From contig JAFKER010000006.1 of assembly GCA_017308595.1 (NCBI GenBank), positions 62,001 through 126,000 on the forward strand: DNA of 64,000 bases, read 5' to 3'. How positions within the stretch are numbered: the first letter of the stretch is position 1; each line of letters begins with the position of its first letter. This DNA comes from Afipia sp. (GTDB lineage Bacteria; Pseudomonadota; Alphaproteobacteria; Rhizobiales; Xanthobacteraceae). The notes below the pieces were generated by a model. The model was not told the origin of the DNA, did not search any database, and was given only the letters and a program-made list of their open reading frames with translations. The translations under genes and the position numbers were made by a program. This document shows, piece by piece, positions 9,300 through 18,172 of the stretch.

Positions 9300-9602
9300 T
9301 CACGCCGCCTTCGTTTTCTTCTTCTGAGGTTTCGCAATCAGATCGATCCCCAGTGCGTGAAGCACCTTAATGACGGTGCCGAATTCCGGCTTCGCCTCGC
9401 CGCCAAGCGCGCGATAGAGATTCTCGCGCGAAAGCCCCGTCTTCTCAGAAACAGCCGTCATGCCCTGCGAGCGCGCCACTGCGCCGATCGCCTTTGAAAT
9501 AAACGCAACGTCTTCCGTCTCGAAAGCTTCGGTGAGATAGGCCGCGATCACCTCGGGACTATCGAGATACTCGGCGGGATCGAACGGTTTGATCTTCACC
9601 AT
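9300..9602 (-). CDS. HigA-like antitoxin of a type II addiction module
   Basis: This 100-residue DNA-binding antitoxin has a helix-turn-helix at about 48-75 (GMTAVSEKTGLSRENLYRAL), followed by EFGTVIKVLHALGIDL, the hallmark of the addiction-module antidote family near HigA, and a lysine-rich tail. The ATG at 9602 starts one base after the toxin stop codon, so the two genes are translated together. It should bind the palindrome upstream of the toxin and repress the operon. The longer open frame reaching 9812 would run through the toxin gene and is rejected. Confidence 0.88.
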   Translation of the reverse strand: MVKIKPFDPAEYLDSPEVIAAYLTEAFETEDVAFISKAIGAVARSQGMTAVSEKTGLSRENLYRALGGEAKPEFGTVIKVLHALGIDLIAKPQKKKTKAA

Positions 9603-9603
9603 C

Positions 9604-9900
9604 TCAATCCTCCAATTCCTTCGCCAGCTTCTTGGCACGCGTGATGTCCGATGCCTGCGAACTCTTGTCACCGCCACAGAGAAGAACGACGATCTCTTCT
9701 CCGCGCCTGACGAAATAAACCCGGTAGCCGGGACCGTGGTGGATGCGAAGCTCACTGACGCCTTCGCCAACAGGCGCAACATCCCCCGGATTGCCGTCTG
9801 CCAGACGCTCAATCCTCACCAGAATCCTGGCCCTGGCGACGGCATCGCGCTGGCTTTTCAGCCAGCGCGTGAACTCATCGGTCTGCAACACCTTCGGCAT
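9604..9900 (-). CDS. RelE/HigB-type toxin
   Basis: The 98-residue protein belongs to the RelE/ParE superfamily (gp49/HigB-like branch). It carries LVRIERLADGNPGDVAPVG, SELRIHHGPGYRVYF with the typical arginine-glycine-tyrosine-arginine core, and IVVLLCGGDKSSQ. Family members are ribosome-dependent mRNA endonucleases. Toxin-first order is characteristic of higBA-like modules. The promoter and operator directly upstream are well preserved, so the module appears intact. Confidence 0.88.
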   Translation of the reverse strand: MPKVLQTDEFTRWLKSQRDAVARARILVRIERLADGNPGDVAPVGEGVSELRIHHGPGYRVYFVRRGEEIVVLLCGGDKSSQASDITRAKKLAKELED

Positions 9901-9912
9901 GGCAAAACCATC

Positions 9913-9946
9913 TGTAGCTTATACGCTACAATATGAGATCTGTCAA
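9913..9946 (-). promoter_or_regulatory. Promoter and palindromic operator of the toxin-antitoxin operon
   Basis: On the minus strand a consensus -35 TTGACA (9946-9941) is separated by 17 bases from -10 TATAAG (9923-9918). The -10 box lies inside the inverted repeat TGTAGC-N6-GCTACA (9913-9930), so a dimeric antitoxin bound there would block RNA polymerase. The toxin ATG is 13 bases further on. Confidence 0.8.
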
Positions 9947-9956
9947 TGAAGAACCC

Positions 9957-10928
9957 TCACTCCACCCGCGCTCCGGCGAACTTCACCACCTTCTCCCACT
10001 TCTCGGTCTCGGAGACGATGATCTTGCCGAAGTCCTCCGGCGTTCCGACAAGGGTGACGCCACCCATCTCGGCGATCTTCTTTTTCATCTCGGGCTCGGC
10101 GAGGATCGCGTTGATCTCCTTGTTGAGCTTGTCGATGACCGGCTTCGGCGTCTTCGCCGGCGCACCCATGCCGAACCACGCGCTGGCCTCATAGCCTTTC
10201 ACCGTATCGCCGACGGTCGGCACATCCGGCAGTTCCGCCGAGCGCGAGGCCGTCGTCACCGCCAGCGCGCGCAGCGTGCCTGCCCTGATGTGCGAAATCG
10301 CGGACGGCATGTTGTCGAACATCACCTGCACGCGCCCCGACAAGAGATCGGTGATCGCGGGCGCAGAGCCGCGATACGGAACGTGCAGCATCTCGACGCC
10401 GGTCATCGCCTTGAACAGTTCACCCGACAGATGAATCGACGTGCCGTTGCCGGATGATGCCATGTTGACCTTGCCCGGATTGGCCTTGGCATAGGCGATG
10501 AACTCCGCCACCGTCTTGGCCGGAAAATCCTTCGGCACCACCATGACGTTCGGCACCCGCGCAAGACCGGCCACCGGCGCGATGTCGCGGATGAAATTGA
10601 AACTCAGCTTCGCATAGAGCGATGCGTTGATGCCGTTGGCCGGATTGACGAGCAGCACCGTATAGCCGTCGGGATCGGCATTCACCACGGATTCAGTGCC
10701 GACATTGTTGCCAGCGCCCGGCTTGTTCTCGATGATGAACTGCTGACCGAGCCGCTCGGACAATCGCTGGCCGATCAGCCGCGCGAGAATGTCGGTCGCG
10801 CCGCCGGGCGGATAACCCACGACCCATTTCACGGGCCGCGTCGGATAGTCCTGCGCGCAAGTGCCGGTCGAAAGGAATGCAGCAAAGCCCATCGCGATCA
10901 GGCCGATCGCGGCGCGTCGTGAAGCCAT
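9957..10928 (-). CDS. Bug-family tripartite tricarboxylate transporter substrate-binding protein
   Basis: This periplasmic solute receptor has 323 residues. A signal peptide (about 1-25, ending STGTCAQ) precedes the typical opening YPTRPVKWVVGYPPGGATD, then IIENKPGAGNNVG, the second ligand loop near HVPYRGSAPAITDLLSGRV, and LPDVPTVGDTVKGYEAS. Bug proteins bind small carboxylates. No TctA/TctB membrane subunits are near, which is common for orphan Bug receptors, so the substrate and partner are unknown. It ends beside the toxin-antitoxin promoter. Confidence 0.92.
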   Translation of the reverse strand: MASRRAAIGLIAMGFAAFLSTGTCAQDYPTRPVKWVVGYPPGGATDILARLIGQRLSERLGQQFIIENKPGAGNNVGTESVVNADPDGYTVLLVNPANGINASLYAKLSFNFIRDIAPVAGLARVPNVMVVPKDFPAKTVAEFIAYAKANPGKVNMASSGNGTSIHLSGELFKAMTGVEMLHVPYRGSAPAITDLLSGRVQVMFDNMPSAISHIRAGTLRALAVTTASRSAELPDVPTVGDTVKGYEASAWFGMGAPAKTPKPVIDKLNKEINAILAEPEMKKKIAEMGGVTLVGTPEDFGKIIVSETEKWEKVVKFAGARVE

Positions 10929-11093
10929 TTCGTGTTACCCCTTGTTTCTCCCCGGCTGCCGCGACTTGGCGCGCGGTCAGCGTGTGTTGATGGACAACAC
11001 GCGAGCGTAACAAACAAAAACAAGAGCGAACAAGGCGTGTGATGCGCGCGGCGCATTTATGGCAGCGCACAACAGCGATGATGGACTACCCGG

Positions 11094-11618
11094 CTACAGA
11101 TAATCGCGGAAGTAATCGGCCAGCGTATCGTCGGTGCCGGTCATGTCGTAGTCGATCGGCTGCTCCATCAAGAGCGCGCTGGCTTCGGTCTTGTAGTCAG
11201 GTGAGACGTCGGCCACGCCGGGGATCGGCTGGCGCAGGATCGACAGATAGGACTCGTAGTTGTCGCGCGTGCCGCTGAAGATGCAGTTGCACATGCCGGG
11301 ATCGGCATAGACATAATGCGGCGATCCGCCCGCCTTGTGAATCACGAAGCGATGCGGCGGCAGCGCTTTCAGCGCGCGCTGGCCGGCCGCGTCATTGGCA
11401 AGCTGGATCCTGAATCCGGCGGAGCGCAGATAGAACCCGGTCTTCTCAAGAAACGGCTTGCTCGGCGCGGCATGTTGCGCCGCCAGCGGCCAGGCCAGCA
11501 AAACCGCAACGCACACCGCGAGTGGCGCCAGCATATGCCGAACCGCGCGCGCGGGCGTTATCGCAAGCGCATTCATTGCGCGAAAACTCACTGTGTCAAA
11601 ACGTGTCGTGCGAAACAT
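11094..11618 (-). CDS. Hypothetical exported protein
   Basis: The 174-residue product has a basic N-terminus and a hydrophobic stretch at about 29-47 (MLAPLAVCVAVLLAWPLAA), probably a signal peptide or anchor. The mature part contains HRFVIHKAGGSPHYVYADPG and the close cysteine pair MCNCIFSG, then a C-terminus rich in aspartate and tyrosine. GAGGA precedes the ATG by a good distance. It lies 11 bases after the gene at 11630, so the two likely form an operon. I do not recognise the family. Confidence 0.7.
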   Translation of the reverse strand: MFRTTRFDTVSFRAMNALAITPARAVRHMLAPLAVCVAVLLAWPLAAQHAAPSKPFLEKTGFYLRSAGFRIQLANDAAGQRALKALPPHRFVIHKAGGSPHYVYADPGMCNCIFSGTRDNYESYLSILRQPIPGVADVSPDYKTEASALLMEQPIDYDMTGTDDTLADYFRDYL

Positions 11619-11629
11619 TGCGGATGTCC

Positions 11630-11923
11630 TCAGTTCGCTCGGCCTTCAGGCTTCGGCATTCCCATCGCAAGTGCGTTGTTGAGCGTGTCGCGCAAATTCA
11701 CCGCGGCGGCCGCCGTCATGCGCAGATGAGTCACCGCCTTGATCCGGCTTGCGACCTTGCCATGCGGCGCGGAATCGATCAGCCCGGTGGCCAGCATCAC
11801 ATTGATCAGGCCGCCGTTGTTACCGAATGTCGGGCACACTTCGAAGTAAACAACCGGCGCGTCCATCACCCCCTCGATCGGGATGAAGTTCGGATCGGAC
11901 GACGGTGCGGGCGTGTCGGTCAT
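11630..11923 (-). CDS. Hypothetical protein
   Basis: This is a 97-residue soluble protein without signal or membrane segments. It contains VVYFEVCPTFGNNGGLINVM and HLRMTAAAAVNLRDTLNNAL, a pattern suggesting a small alpha/beta domain, and was presumably conserved because codon use is normal. AGGA precedes the ATG. It is the first gene of a two-gene unit with the exported protein at 11094. No function can be assigned. Confidence 0.65.
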   Translation of the reverse strand: MTDTPAPSSDPNFIPIEGVMDAPVVYFEVCPTFGNNGGLINVMLATGLIDSAPHGKVASRIKAVTHLRMTAAAAVNLRDTLNNALAMGMPKPEGRAN

Positions 11924-12286
11924 TATTTTTTCCTGAATTGTGTCCGGCTGAACTGTGTTCCGGAGGCGGATGTATCACGTCCGTGTTTAGGATTTTGACG
12001 TTCGTGTGAAGCATGCATCGCCGCACACGGATTGTCTATTCGATGGCACAAGATGTGGTGCCGTTCCGGCATCGAATCGTCAACGTGCGCTGCGGTACCG
12101 CAATCTGTTTGAAGAAAATGTGACTGGAGCTTTTCCAGTTTCACAACGCCGTATGCGCGTTGCAAATCGCCATGCTGACTCACATCTGCCCCATTGCAAC
12201 AGCATGGTCCCGCTCGCTCACCGAGGGCGCGATCGCGAGACAATCTCGATGCCGTCGCGCCTTGAAATGCCGAAGAGGAGAAGTGC
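11924..12286. other. Divergent intergenic region, no gene seen
   Basis: The 363 bases between two divergent small genes contain no frame with a ribosome-binding site that I would support. A short hairpin CTGGA-GCTTT-TCCAG lies near 12124-12138. Promoters for both directions should be here but none stands out. Confidence 0.45.
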
Positions 12287-12517
12287 ATGGTCGATCACCC
12301 GCAGGAAACCCTCAACGAAAAATTCGATCCGGACTACGTCGCTACCTTGAGAAAGATTCTCGACATCGCGGTGGAACAGATCGCATTGGAAAACCGCACG
12401 CCCGCCACCAAGGCGAAGATGGCGCAGACCATTGTCAGCCGCGCCGCAGGCGGCGTTACCGACGCCAGCGATCTTGTGCTGAGCGCGGTGCGCGTCGGCG
12501 AGACCCGCGCAGCGTGA
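12287..12517 (+). CDS. Small conserved hypothetical protein
   Basis: The 76-residue protein is probably all-helical, with LRKILDIAVEQIALENRTPA followed by AKMAQTIVSRAAGGVTDASD. GAGGAGAA at 12273-12280 is a strong ribosome-binding site for the ATG at 12287. It stands alone, convergent with the formyltransferase-like gene. I recall similar short proteins in Bradyrhizobium-type genomes but no function. Confidence 0.65.
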   Translation: MVDHPQETLNEKFDPDYVATLRKILDIAVEQIALENRTPATKAKMAQTIVSRAAGGVTDASDLVLSAVRVGETRAA

Positions 12518-12541
12518 GGTCTTTTCTAAAATTAACGCGAG

Positions 12542-13183
12542 TTACGACGCCGCGCTTTTCGGCGCGGCGCGCGGCGCTTCCTTGTCGGGCCGCTTCTCAT
12601 CGAGCCTTGGCGCCTTGGTCGCGAACTGTTCGTCCTGCGGCATCGAGGGCAACACGCCGCTGGTCTTGGCCTGATCGATCACCTGCGCCAGCAGCCTGAG
12701 CCCGAGCGGCGCAAGCGCCCGCTCCCACAATTCGCGCGCAGTTTCGTTCTTCTTCACGAACACCCAGTCCTGCGCGGCGATCGCACCGGCATCGAGCCGG
12801 TCCGACAGATGATAGATAGTGCCGCCGGCGATCGCGTCGCCTTCCTTGATGGTCCATTCCACAGCGGCGATACCGCGATGGCGCGGCAGCAGCGAGGGAT
12901 GATAACCGATACCGCCGTGCCTGGCGGCCTTGAGCGCGCCCTCGCTCACCATGGCGTGGCTGTGCGCGGTAACGATGAGATCGGTGCCCGGCGCGATTTC
13001 CGACGCCACGATCAACTTCGGATTGGCTTGCACCACGACTTCAATGCCTGCCGTGTGCGCCGCAGCCGCGAGGCGATCTTCACCGTCGGCGACCACAACG
13101 CGGATCACCTCGATGCCGTGACCGCGCATCATGTTCAACGTCTCGACGCCGAAATGGCGCGAGCCGGCAAGAGTGATCTTCAT
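12542..13183 (-). CDS. Formyltransferase-family protein
   Basis: The 213-residue product has the fold of the methionyl-tRNA/GAR formyltransferase family: MKITLAGSRHFGVETLNMM (nucleotide-binding-like start), YHPSLLPRHRGIAAVEW with the catalytic histidine near 95, and a conserved aspartate near 131 in LSDRLDAGAI. The HPSLLPRHRG form is closer to the hydrolase domain of 10-formyltetrahydrofolate dehydrogenase than to Fmt, and the asparagine two before the histidine in Fmt is a glycine here. The C-terminus is charged and alanine-rich. Start at 13183, four bases after the stop of the next gene upstream, suggests co-transcription. The substrate is unknown. Confidence 0.78.
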   Translation of the reverse strand: MKITLAGSRHFGVETLNMMRGHGIEVIRVVVADGEDRLAAAAHTAGIEVVVQANPKLIVASEIAPGTDLIVTAHSHAMVSEGALKAARHGGIGYHPSLLPRHRGIAAVEWTIKEGDAIAGGTIYHLSDRLDAGAIAAQDWVFVKKNETARELWERALAPLGLRLLAQVIDQAKTSGVLPSMPQDEQFATKAPRLDEKRPDKEAPRAAPKSAAS

Positions 13184-13187
13184 GAAG

Positions 13188-14768
13188 TTACTGCCCCCAG
13201 GCGGTGAAAGCTTCGTTGAAAGCGCGCTCGCCCGGCGCGCCCTTCTCAATGGCGATGATCGACCGGCGCTGGTTGGCGTAAACCAGCGGGATATCGAACC
13301 ATGAGCGTTCCTTCAGAAGCTGAAGATTGCGCTGCTTGTCCGCTTCCACATTCGACAGCCCGACGAGGAAGAAGCCGTCGGTGACCTTGACCGCCAGACC
13401 CGCCAGCGGCGTACCGCGCGCCTGCTCGTTCGACTTCATCAGCACGCCGGGTACGTTGGCGATGGTGGTGCCGAAATCCGGCGGCAGCACGAAGGTCAGT
13501 TCCGCAGTATGACTCGCGGGCAGCGACGCATCGGTGTTGCGGCGGATCGAAAGCGACATCTTGATCTTGCGCTCGGGAATATCGATGTCCGCGCGCACGC
13601 CGATATCGGGCGGCTGGCCAGCCGGCACCTTGACCGATTCCGTGCGCCAGATCACCGAGCCGACATACTGCTTGCCCTGCGGCGCCGAGGGGTCCTCATC
13701 GTAAAGCACCACGCGCTGCGCCACCGGCGCGATCTGCTGCGAGCCGGGCTGCCCGACGCGGTCGGTGATCTTCGGCCGGGTGCCTGAAGCATCCTTCGGT
13801 GGGGTCTCGGCCTGCTGCTGCACCGGCTTCGTGGTGAGCGACTTGATCAGCGAATAGGCTTTGGGGCCACCCCAGACCGCGCCGCCAATGGCGATCACAG
13901 CCACACAGACCCAGATAGCCGTCTTCAGCGAGAAGCCGCGCCGCGTGGTTTCCGGCTCGTCGCGCGGCGCAATGCGGGCGCGCGGCCGGTCGTTCGGCTG
14001 ATAGCGTCCGGCTTCCTCGATGGATTCATCGTAGCTGTAGGGCGATGGGCCGCGCTGATCCGGGAAGTCCTGCGCCTGGCTGCGCCGGGCTGAACGGGTC
14101 GCGCCGCCAAGGTCATTGGCGTCGGCAACCACATCGCGCAGACCCGATCCTTGCGGCGGACGGCGCTGGGCACGGGCGGCCTCGGTGAAATCGTCCAGCA
14201 TCCGCGTGTCGTCGCTGCGCTGATCGCGCGCCCGGACATCACGCATCGACGTCGGCAAACCTTGCTGAACCGGCGGCGGGGTACGGGTCAGCGGCGGCGG
14301 CTGATCGCCACGCAGATTGCGCGGCGCACGTGGTTCGCCAGTTCCATTGGCATCAGGACGCACCGGCGCCCTGCCCGGCGCGGGCGGCGGCACATTGCCT
14401 GTCCGCGCAGTCCGCGCGCTTTCGCGCAAGGCATCACCCGGACGCGGACCATCGCGGCGGCCGGGCAGCGGCGCGCGCGGTGACGCGGGCGGATTCGGCG
14501 GCGGCGGCGCGGCGCGTTCGCGCTGTGGGTCTTCGGCCTGAAGTGCGGCAGCTCGCCGGGCCGCGTCGGCCTCGACCCTGCGCACGGCATCTTCAAGCGC
14601 CAGCCGCTCGCGGGTGATCTCGGCCTCGCTCAAGGCCGGCTGCACGCCGCGCAACTGGGAGATCAGGGCGGTGCGTGCACGCTCATACAGCGCACGCCGG
14701 CTTTCGCTGGGAGCGCTGGGATCGAGGCCCGAAATCGCGCGGGCTATGAGCGGGTAGTAATCTGCCAT
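13188..14768 (-). CDS. Proline-rich single-pass membrane protein, conserved hypothetical
   Basis: The 526-residue protein has four parts: an N-terminal helical domain (1-85, YYPLIARAISGLDPSAPSES, then a coiled-coil-like stretch), a long disordered region rich in proline, arginine and aspartate (about 85-285), one transmembrane helix at about 290-310 (TAIWVCVAVIAIGGAVWG), and a C-terminal beta-rich domain (about 360-526) presumably in the periplasm. The helical domain and the tail seem conserved in this group, while the linker is low complexity. It sits between purA and the formyltransferase gene. An inner-membrane scaffold would fit, but there is no direct evidence. Confidence 0.75.
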   Translation of the reverse strand: MADYYPLIARAISGLDPSAPSESRRALYERARTALISQLRGVQPALSEAEITRERLALEDAVRRVEADAARRAAALQAEDPQRERAAPPPPNPPASPRAPLPGRRDGPRPGDALRESARTARTGNVPPPAPGRAPVRPDANGTGEPRAPRNLRGDQPPPLTRTPPPVQQGLPTSMRDVRARDQRSDDTRMLDDFTEAARAQRRPPQGSGLRDVVADANDLGGATRSARRSQAQDFPDQRGPSPYSYDESIEEAGRYQPNDRPRARIAPRDEPETTRRGFSLKTAIWVCVAVIAIGGAVWGGPKAYSLIKSLTTKPVQQQAETPPKDASGTRPKITDRVGQPGSQQIAPVAQRVVLYDEDPSAPQGKQYVGSVIWRTESVKVPAGQPPDIGVRADIDIPERKIKMSLSIRRNTDASLPASHTAELTFVLPPDFGTTIANVPGVLMKSNEQARGTPLAGLAVKVTDGFFLVGLSNVEADKQRNLQLLKERSWFDIPLVYANQRRSIIAIEKGAPGERAFNEAFTAWGQ

Positions 14769-15000
14769 CCTGATCTAGTGTCCCGACTCCGACATTCGCT
14801 CCACTTTGCTGCACCTTCCGAACGACCGCCGGAACCGAAAGGACACTAGCAAACTATTGTCCCGATGTTGGCTTCGGTTCGCTGGCCCGTAAATGGGTGC
14901 CTGAGACATCCTACGGACCTGCGAACCGCCCCACCAGTTTGCAGGATTCTTGACAAACCCTGTAATTAAAAAACGTCAATCAACAGTGCCGTGTTCAGAT

Positions 15001-16293
15001 TCAAGCCTCAAACGGATTCTGCACGAGGATCGTATCCTCGCGTTCAGGGCTGGTGGAGAGCAAAGCAATCGGGCAGCCGACAAGTTCCTCGACGCGGCGG
15101 ACATACTTGATCGCCTGCGCGGGAAGATCGGCCCATGACCGCGCATTGGCAGTCGGCTCCTTCCAGCCTTCAATGGTTTCATAGATCGGCTCGACGCGTG
15201 CCTGGGCGCCCTCGCCCGCCGGCAGATGGTCAATCTCCTTGCCGTCGAGCTTGTAGCCGACACAGACCTGAATCTCGTCAAAGCCGTCGAGGATGTCGAG
15301 CTTGGTCAGGGCGAGGCCATGAATACCGCTGGTCCGGGCGGTCTGCCGCACCAGTACAGCATCGAACCAGCCGCAGCGCCGCTTGCGCCCGGTATTGACG
15401 CCGAACTCCTTGCCGCGGCGCCCGATCTCTTCGCCAATCTCGTTGTTCAACTCGGTGGGGAACGGCCCCTGCCCGACGCGCGTGGTGTAGGCCTTGCAGA
15501 TGCCGAGCACATAACCCACCGACCCAGGGCCCATACCTGTGCCGGTCGCTGCCTGCGCCGCCACGGTGTTGGACGAGGTGACATAAGGATAAGTGCCGTG
15601 ATCGACATCGAGCAGCGCGCCCTGCGCACCTTCGAACAGGATGCGCTTGCCTTCGCGGCGCTTGTGGTCGAGCAGGTTCCACACTGAATCCGCGAACGGC
15701 AGCACCTTCGGCGCGATCGCCGAGAGGTCCTTCAGAATCTCCGCGCCATCGACTTCCGGCAGGTTAAGGCCGCGGCGCAATGCGTTGTGGTGGGTCAGCA
15801 GACGATCGATCTTGTGCGGCAGCGTCTGCGGATCGGCAAGATCCATCAGACGGATCGCACGGCGGCCGACCTTGTCTTCATAGGCCGGGCCGATGCCGCG
15901 CTGGGTGGTGCCGATGGCGTTGGCCTTATTGGCGTTCTCGCGGATCGCATCGAGTTCGCGATGCAGCGGCAGGATCAGGGTGACGTTTTCGGCGATCCGC
16001 AGGTTGTCCGGCGAAATTTTCACGCCCTGTCCCTGCAGCTTTTCAAGCTCGGTCAGAAACGCCTGCGCATCGAACACCACGCCATTGCCGATCACCGACA
16101 GTTTCGATGACCGCAGCACGCCCGAGGGCAGCAGCGCGAGCTTGTAGGTGTTGCCGTTGATGACAAGCGTATGGCCGGCATTGTGGCCGCCCTGAAAGCG
16201 GACGACGATGTCGGCCTGCTCCGAGAGCCAGTCGACGATCTTGCCTTTTCCTTCGTCGCCCCACTGGGCGCCGACCACGACGACGTTAGCCAT
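15001..16293 (-). CDS. purA: Adenylosuccinate synthetase PurA
   Basis: This enzyme converts IMP, aspartate and GTP to adenylosuccinate, the first committed step to AMP. The 430-residue product has the standard length. [19 protein letters not shown] at the N-terminus is the GTP-binding P-loop, [10 protein letters not shown] follows, and [13 protein letters not shown] and [15 protein letters not shown] are PurA signatures. The ATG at 16293 is chosen because the protein then opens as the family does; the open frame extends nine codons further. It is a separate unit with 232 bases to the next gene downstream. Confidence 0.97.
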   Translation of the reverse strand: MANVVVVGAQWGDEGKGKIVDWLSEQADIVVRFQGGHNAGHTLVINGNTYKLALLPSGVLRSSKLSVIGNGVVFDAQAFLTELEKLQGQGVKISPDNLRIAENVTLILPLHRELDAIRENANKANAIGTTQRGIGPAYEDKVGRRAIRLMDLADPQTLPHKIDRLLTHHNALRRGLNLPEVDGAEILKDLSAIAPKVLPFADSVWNLLDHKRREGKRILFEGAQGALLDVDHGTYPYVTSSNTVAAQAATGTGMGPGSVGYVLGICKAYTTRVGQGPFPTELNNEIGEEIGRRGKEFGVNTGRKRRCGWFDAVLVRQTARTSGIHGLALTKLDILDGFDEIQVCVGYKLDGKEIDHLPAGEGAQARVEPIYETIEGWKEPTANARSWADLPAQAIKYVRRVEELVGCPIALLSTSPEREDTILVQNPFEA

Positions 16294-16514
16294 TTCCAGA
16301 CGATCTCCCGCAACCCGCAAATCCGCTGGAATTCCAGCGCCCTGCAGCTAGGGTCAGGCTTGCGAGGCATGTCACCGGATAACGGATGCGCGCATGGGAC
16401 GCAAGCGTCAACGGAGGTTGACGATTGCGCCAAGGCAGGTGCAAATCATTGATATCCCCAGATAATCCGCTCCGGCTGGGGGCTGCCCTGCAAAGCCTCC
16501 AATCTGGCCCCGAC

Positions 16515-17498
16515 ATGAATTCTCCCACCGCGCAGCCCGCCGCGCACTGGCTCATGAGCCGGCCCTATCTTCTGCTGTCGCTGGCTCCGCTGTTCTGGGC
16601 CGGCAATGCGGTGGTGGGCCGCGCGATTGCGGGCCATTTTCCGCCGATCACCCTGTCGATCCTGCGGTGGTCGACGGCCTTCATCATCGCGCTGCCGTTC
16701 GCGTGGCCCCATCTGGTGCGGGACTGGCCCGCCATTCGCGAACGGCTGGGCCTCATGATGGTGCTGTCGTTCACCGGCATCAGCATCTTCAACTCGCTGC
16801 AATACTGGGCGCTGGAATATACCGAGGCCCTCAACGCCCTGCTGATCCAGTCGTCCGGCCCATTGTTCATTGCCATCTGGTCGTTGCTTCTGCTGGGCGT
16901 GCGCCTGACCTGGGCGCAGGCGTTCGGCATCCTTGTCTCGCTCTGCGGCGTGCTCACGATCCTGCTGCGCGGCGACATCGGAGCGCTGTCGAAGATCACC
17001 CTGAACAAGGGCGACATCATGTTTCTCGTGGCGCTGGCGATCTTCGGATTCTACTCGGCGCTGTCGGTCAAGCGGCCCGCGATCCACAGCCTGTCGTTTC
17101 TCGCATTCACCTTCGGCTTCGGCGCGTTGTGCCTGATCCCGGCCTTTGCCCTGGAACTGGCGACACGTCCGATGGCGCAGTTCACGGTGCAGAATGTTGC
17201 GGTGCTGGCCTACGTCGCGGTCTTCCCCTCGATCCTGTCGTATCTATGTTTCAATCGCGGCATCGAACTGATCGGCGCCAACCGCGCCGCGCCCTTCTTC
17301 CATCTGATCCCGGTGTTCGGATCGGCAATGGCCATCGTCTTCCTCGGTGAAAAACTGCGGCTGTTTCATCTGGCGGGCTACGCGCTGGTGCTGGCTGGCG
17401 TTGTCATCGCCGCGCGGCGGCCTTTGGCAAATCCAAAGCAGCGAAAACAAGCCGGTCTCACTGACGAAACGCGACAAAAAGCGTCCAGCAACTCATAA
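16515..17498 (+). CDS. EamA/DMT-family transporter
   Basis: The 327-residue inner-membrane protein has ten predicted helices in two EamA repeats; LLSLAPLFWAGNAVVGRAIA marks the first repeat and CFNRGIELIGANRAAPFFHL the second. Members export metabolites such as amino acids or nucleotides; the substrate here is unknown. It is closely similar to the gene at 18173 (both contain ALNALLIQSSGPLF), so the two are paralogues flanking a MAPEG gene. Its last 41 bases overlap the end of the convergent MAPEG gene. An in-frame start at 16425 would add 30 atypical residues and is not used. Confidence 0.9.
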   Translation: MNSPTAQPAAHWLMSRPYLLLSLAPLFWAGNAVVGRAIAGHFPPITLSILRWSTAFIIALPFAWPHLVRDWPAIRERLGLMMVLSFTGISIFNSLQYWALEYTEALNALLIQSSGPLFIAIWSLLLLGVRLTWAQAFGILVSLCGVLTILLRGDIGALSKITLNKGDIMFLVALAIFGFYSALSVKRPAIHSLSFLAFTFGFGALCLIPAFALELATRPMAQFTVQNVAVLAYVAVFPSILSYLCFNRGIELIGANRAAPFFHLIPVFGSAMAIVFLGEKLRLFHLAGYALVLAGVVIAARRPLANPKQRKQAGLTDETRQKASSNS

Positions 17499-17925
17499 AA
17501 ATCAGAATGAGAGAACCGACGGTCCAGAGCGTTGCGCGTGTGTCGTGAGTCCTTGCGGTGAAATAGGCCGCAAAATGCAACAGCCGCGAAACGACATAAC
17601 CATACAGCAACCATCGGGCGAGCGTTATCGACGGCTCGGTCAAGATGAAAAGAAATCCAGCCACCAGAAAGAAAGGCAGATTCTCAAGATCGTTCAGCTG
17701 AATTCGCCGGATGCGATCCACATATTCATTGGGTGCCAATTGTTCGGCGCTTGGATTGGGATTGAGGATCGTCTTCCTGATGTCCTCCGGCGAACGAAAC
17801 CCGCCGTTAACCTGCATCATCCGGGCAACCGTCAGCCATGACATCATGACGGCTTTGAGGATCATGATGCAGGCAGCGACCGCGTAGGTATTGAAAAGGG
17901 GATTCTGAAAGCTGAGCTTGTCCAT
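17458..17925 (-). CDS. MAPEG-family membrane protein (microsomal GST-like)
   Basis: The 155-residue protein has four hydrophobic helices. Between the first two lie MQVNGGFRSPEDIR and NEYVDRIRRIQLNDLENLPF, matching the RxxxNDxEN motif of MGST1-type MAPEG proteins, which bind glutathione in the membrane. It may detoxify lipid peroxides or electrophiles. The ATG at 17925 gives the usual length; the frame extends 29 codons further upstream without homology. It is convergent and slightly overlapping with the EamA transporter. Confidence 0.87.
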   Translation of the reverse strand: MDKLSFQNPLFNTYAVAACIMILKAVMMSWLTVARMMQVNGGFRSPEDIRKTILNPNPSAEQLAPNEYVDRIRRIQLNDLENLPFFLVAGFLFILTEPSITLARWLLYGYVVSRLLHFAAYFTARTHDTRATLWTVGSLILIFMSCWTLFVAFRQ

Positions 17926-18172
17926 GACGTTTGCCTTCGCAGTCCGGGGACGGCGATATTCAATCACGAAACCGCGGGCCGGATACAGGCCGAATCCCCA
18001 AAATGAGATCATTCAGCGGCGGGCCGGCGATGCCGGGCCGGGCGCGATCTGCTCCCTCTCCCCGTGAAGGCAATGCGCTGCCCGCACAGCGCAACGGAGC
18101 AATCCGGGATTGGCGGTTGTGAAGCCTGTCAATATAGGCACAACTCGTCATGCCCTCTTTCCCAAAGATCCC

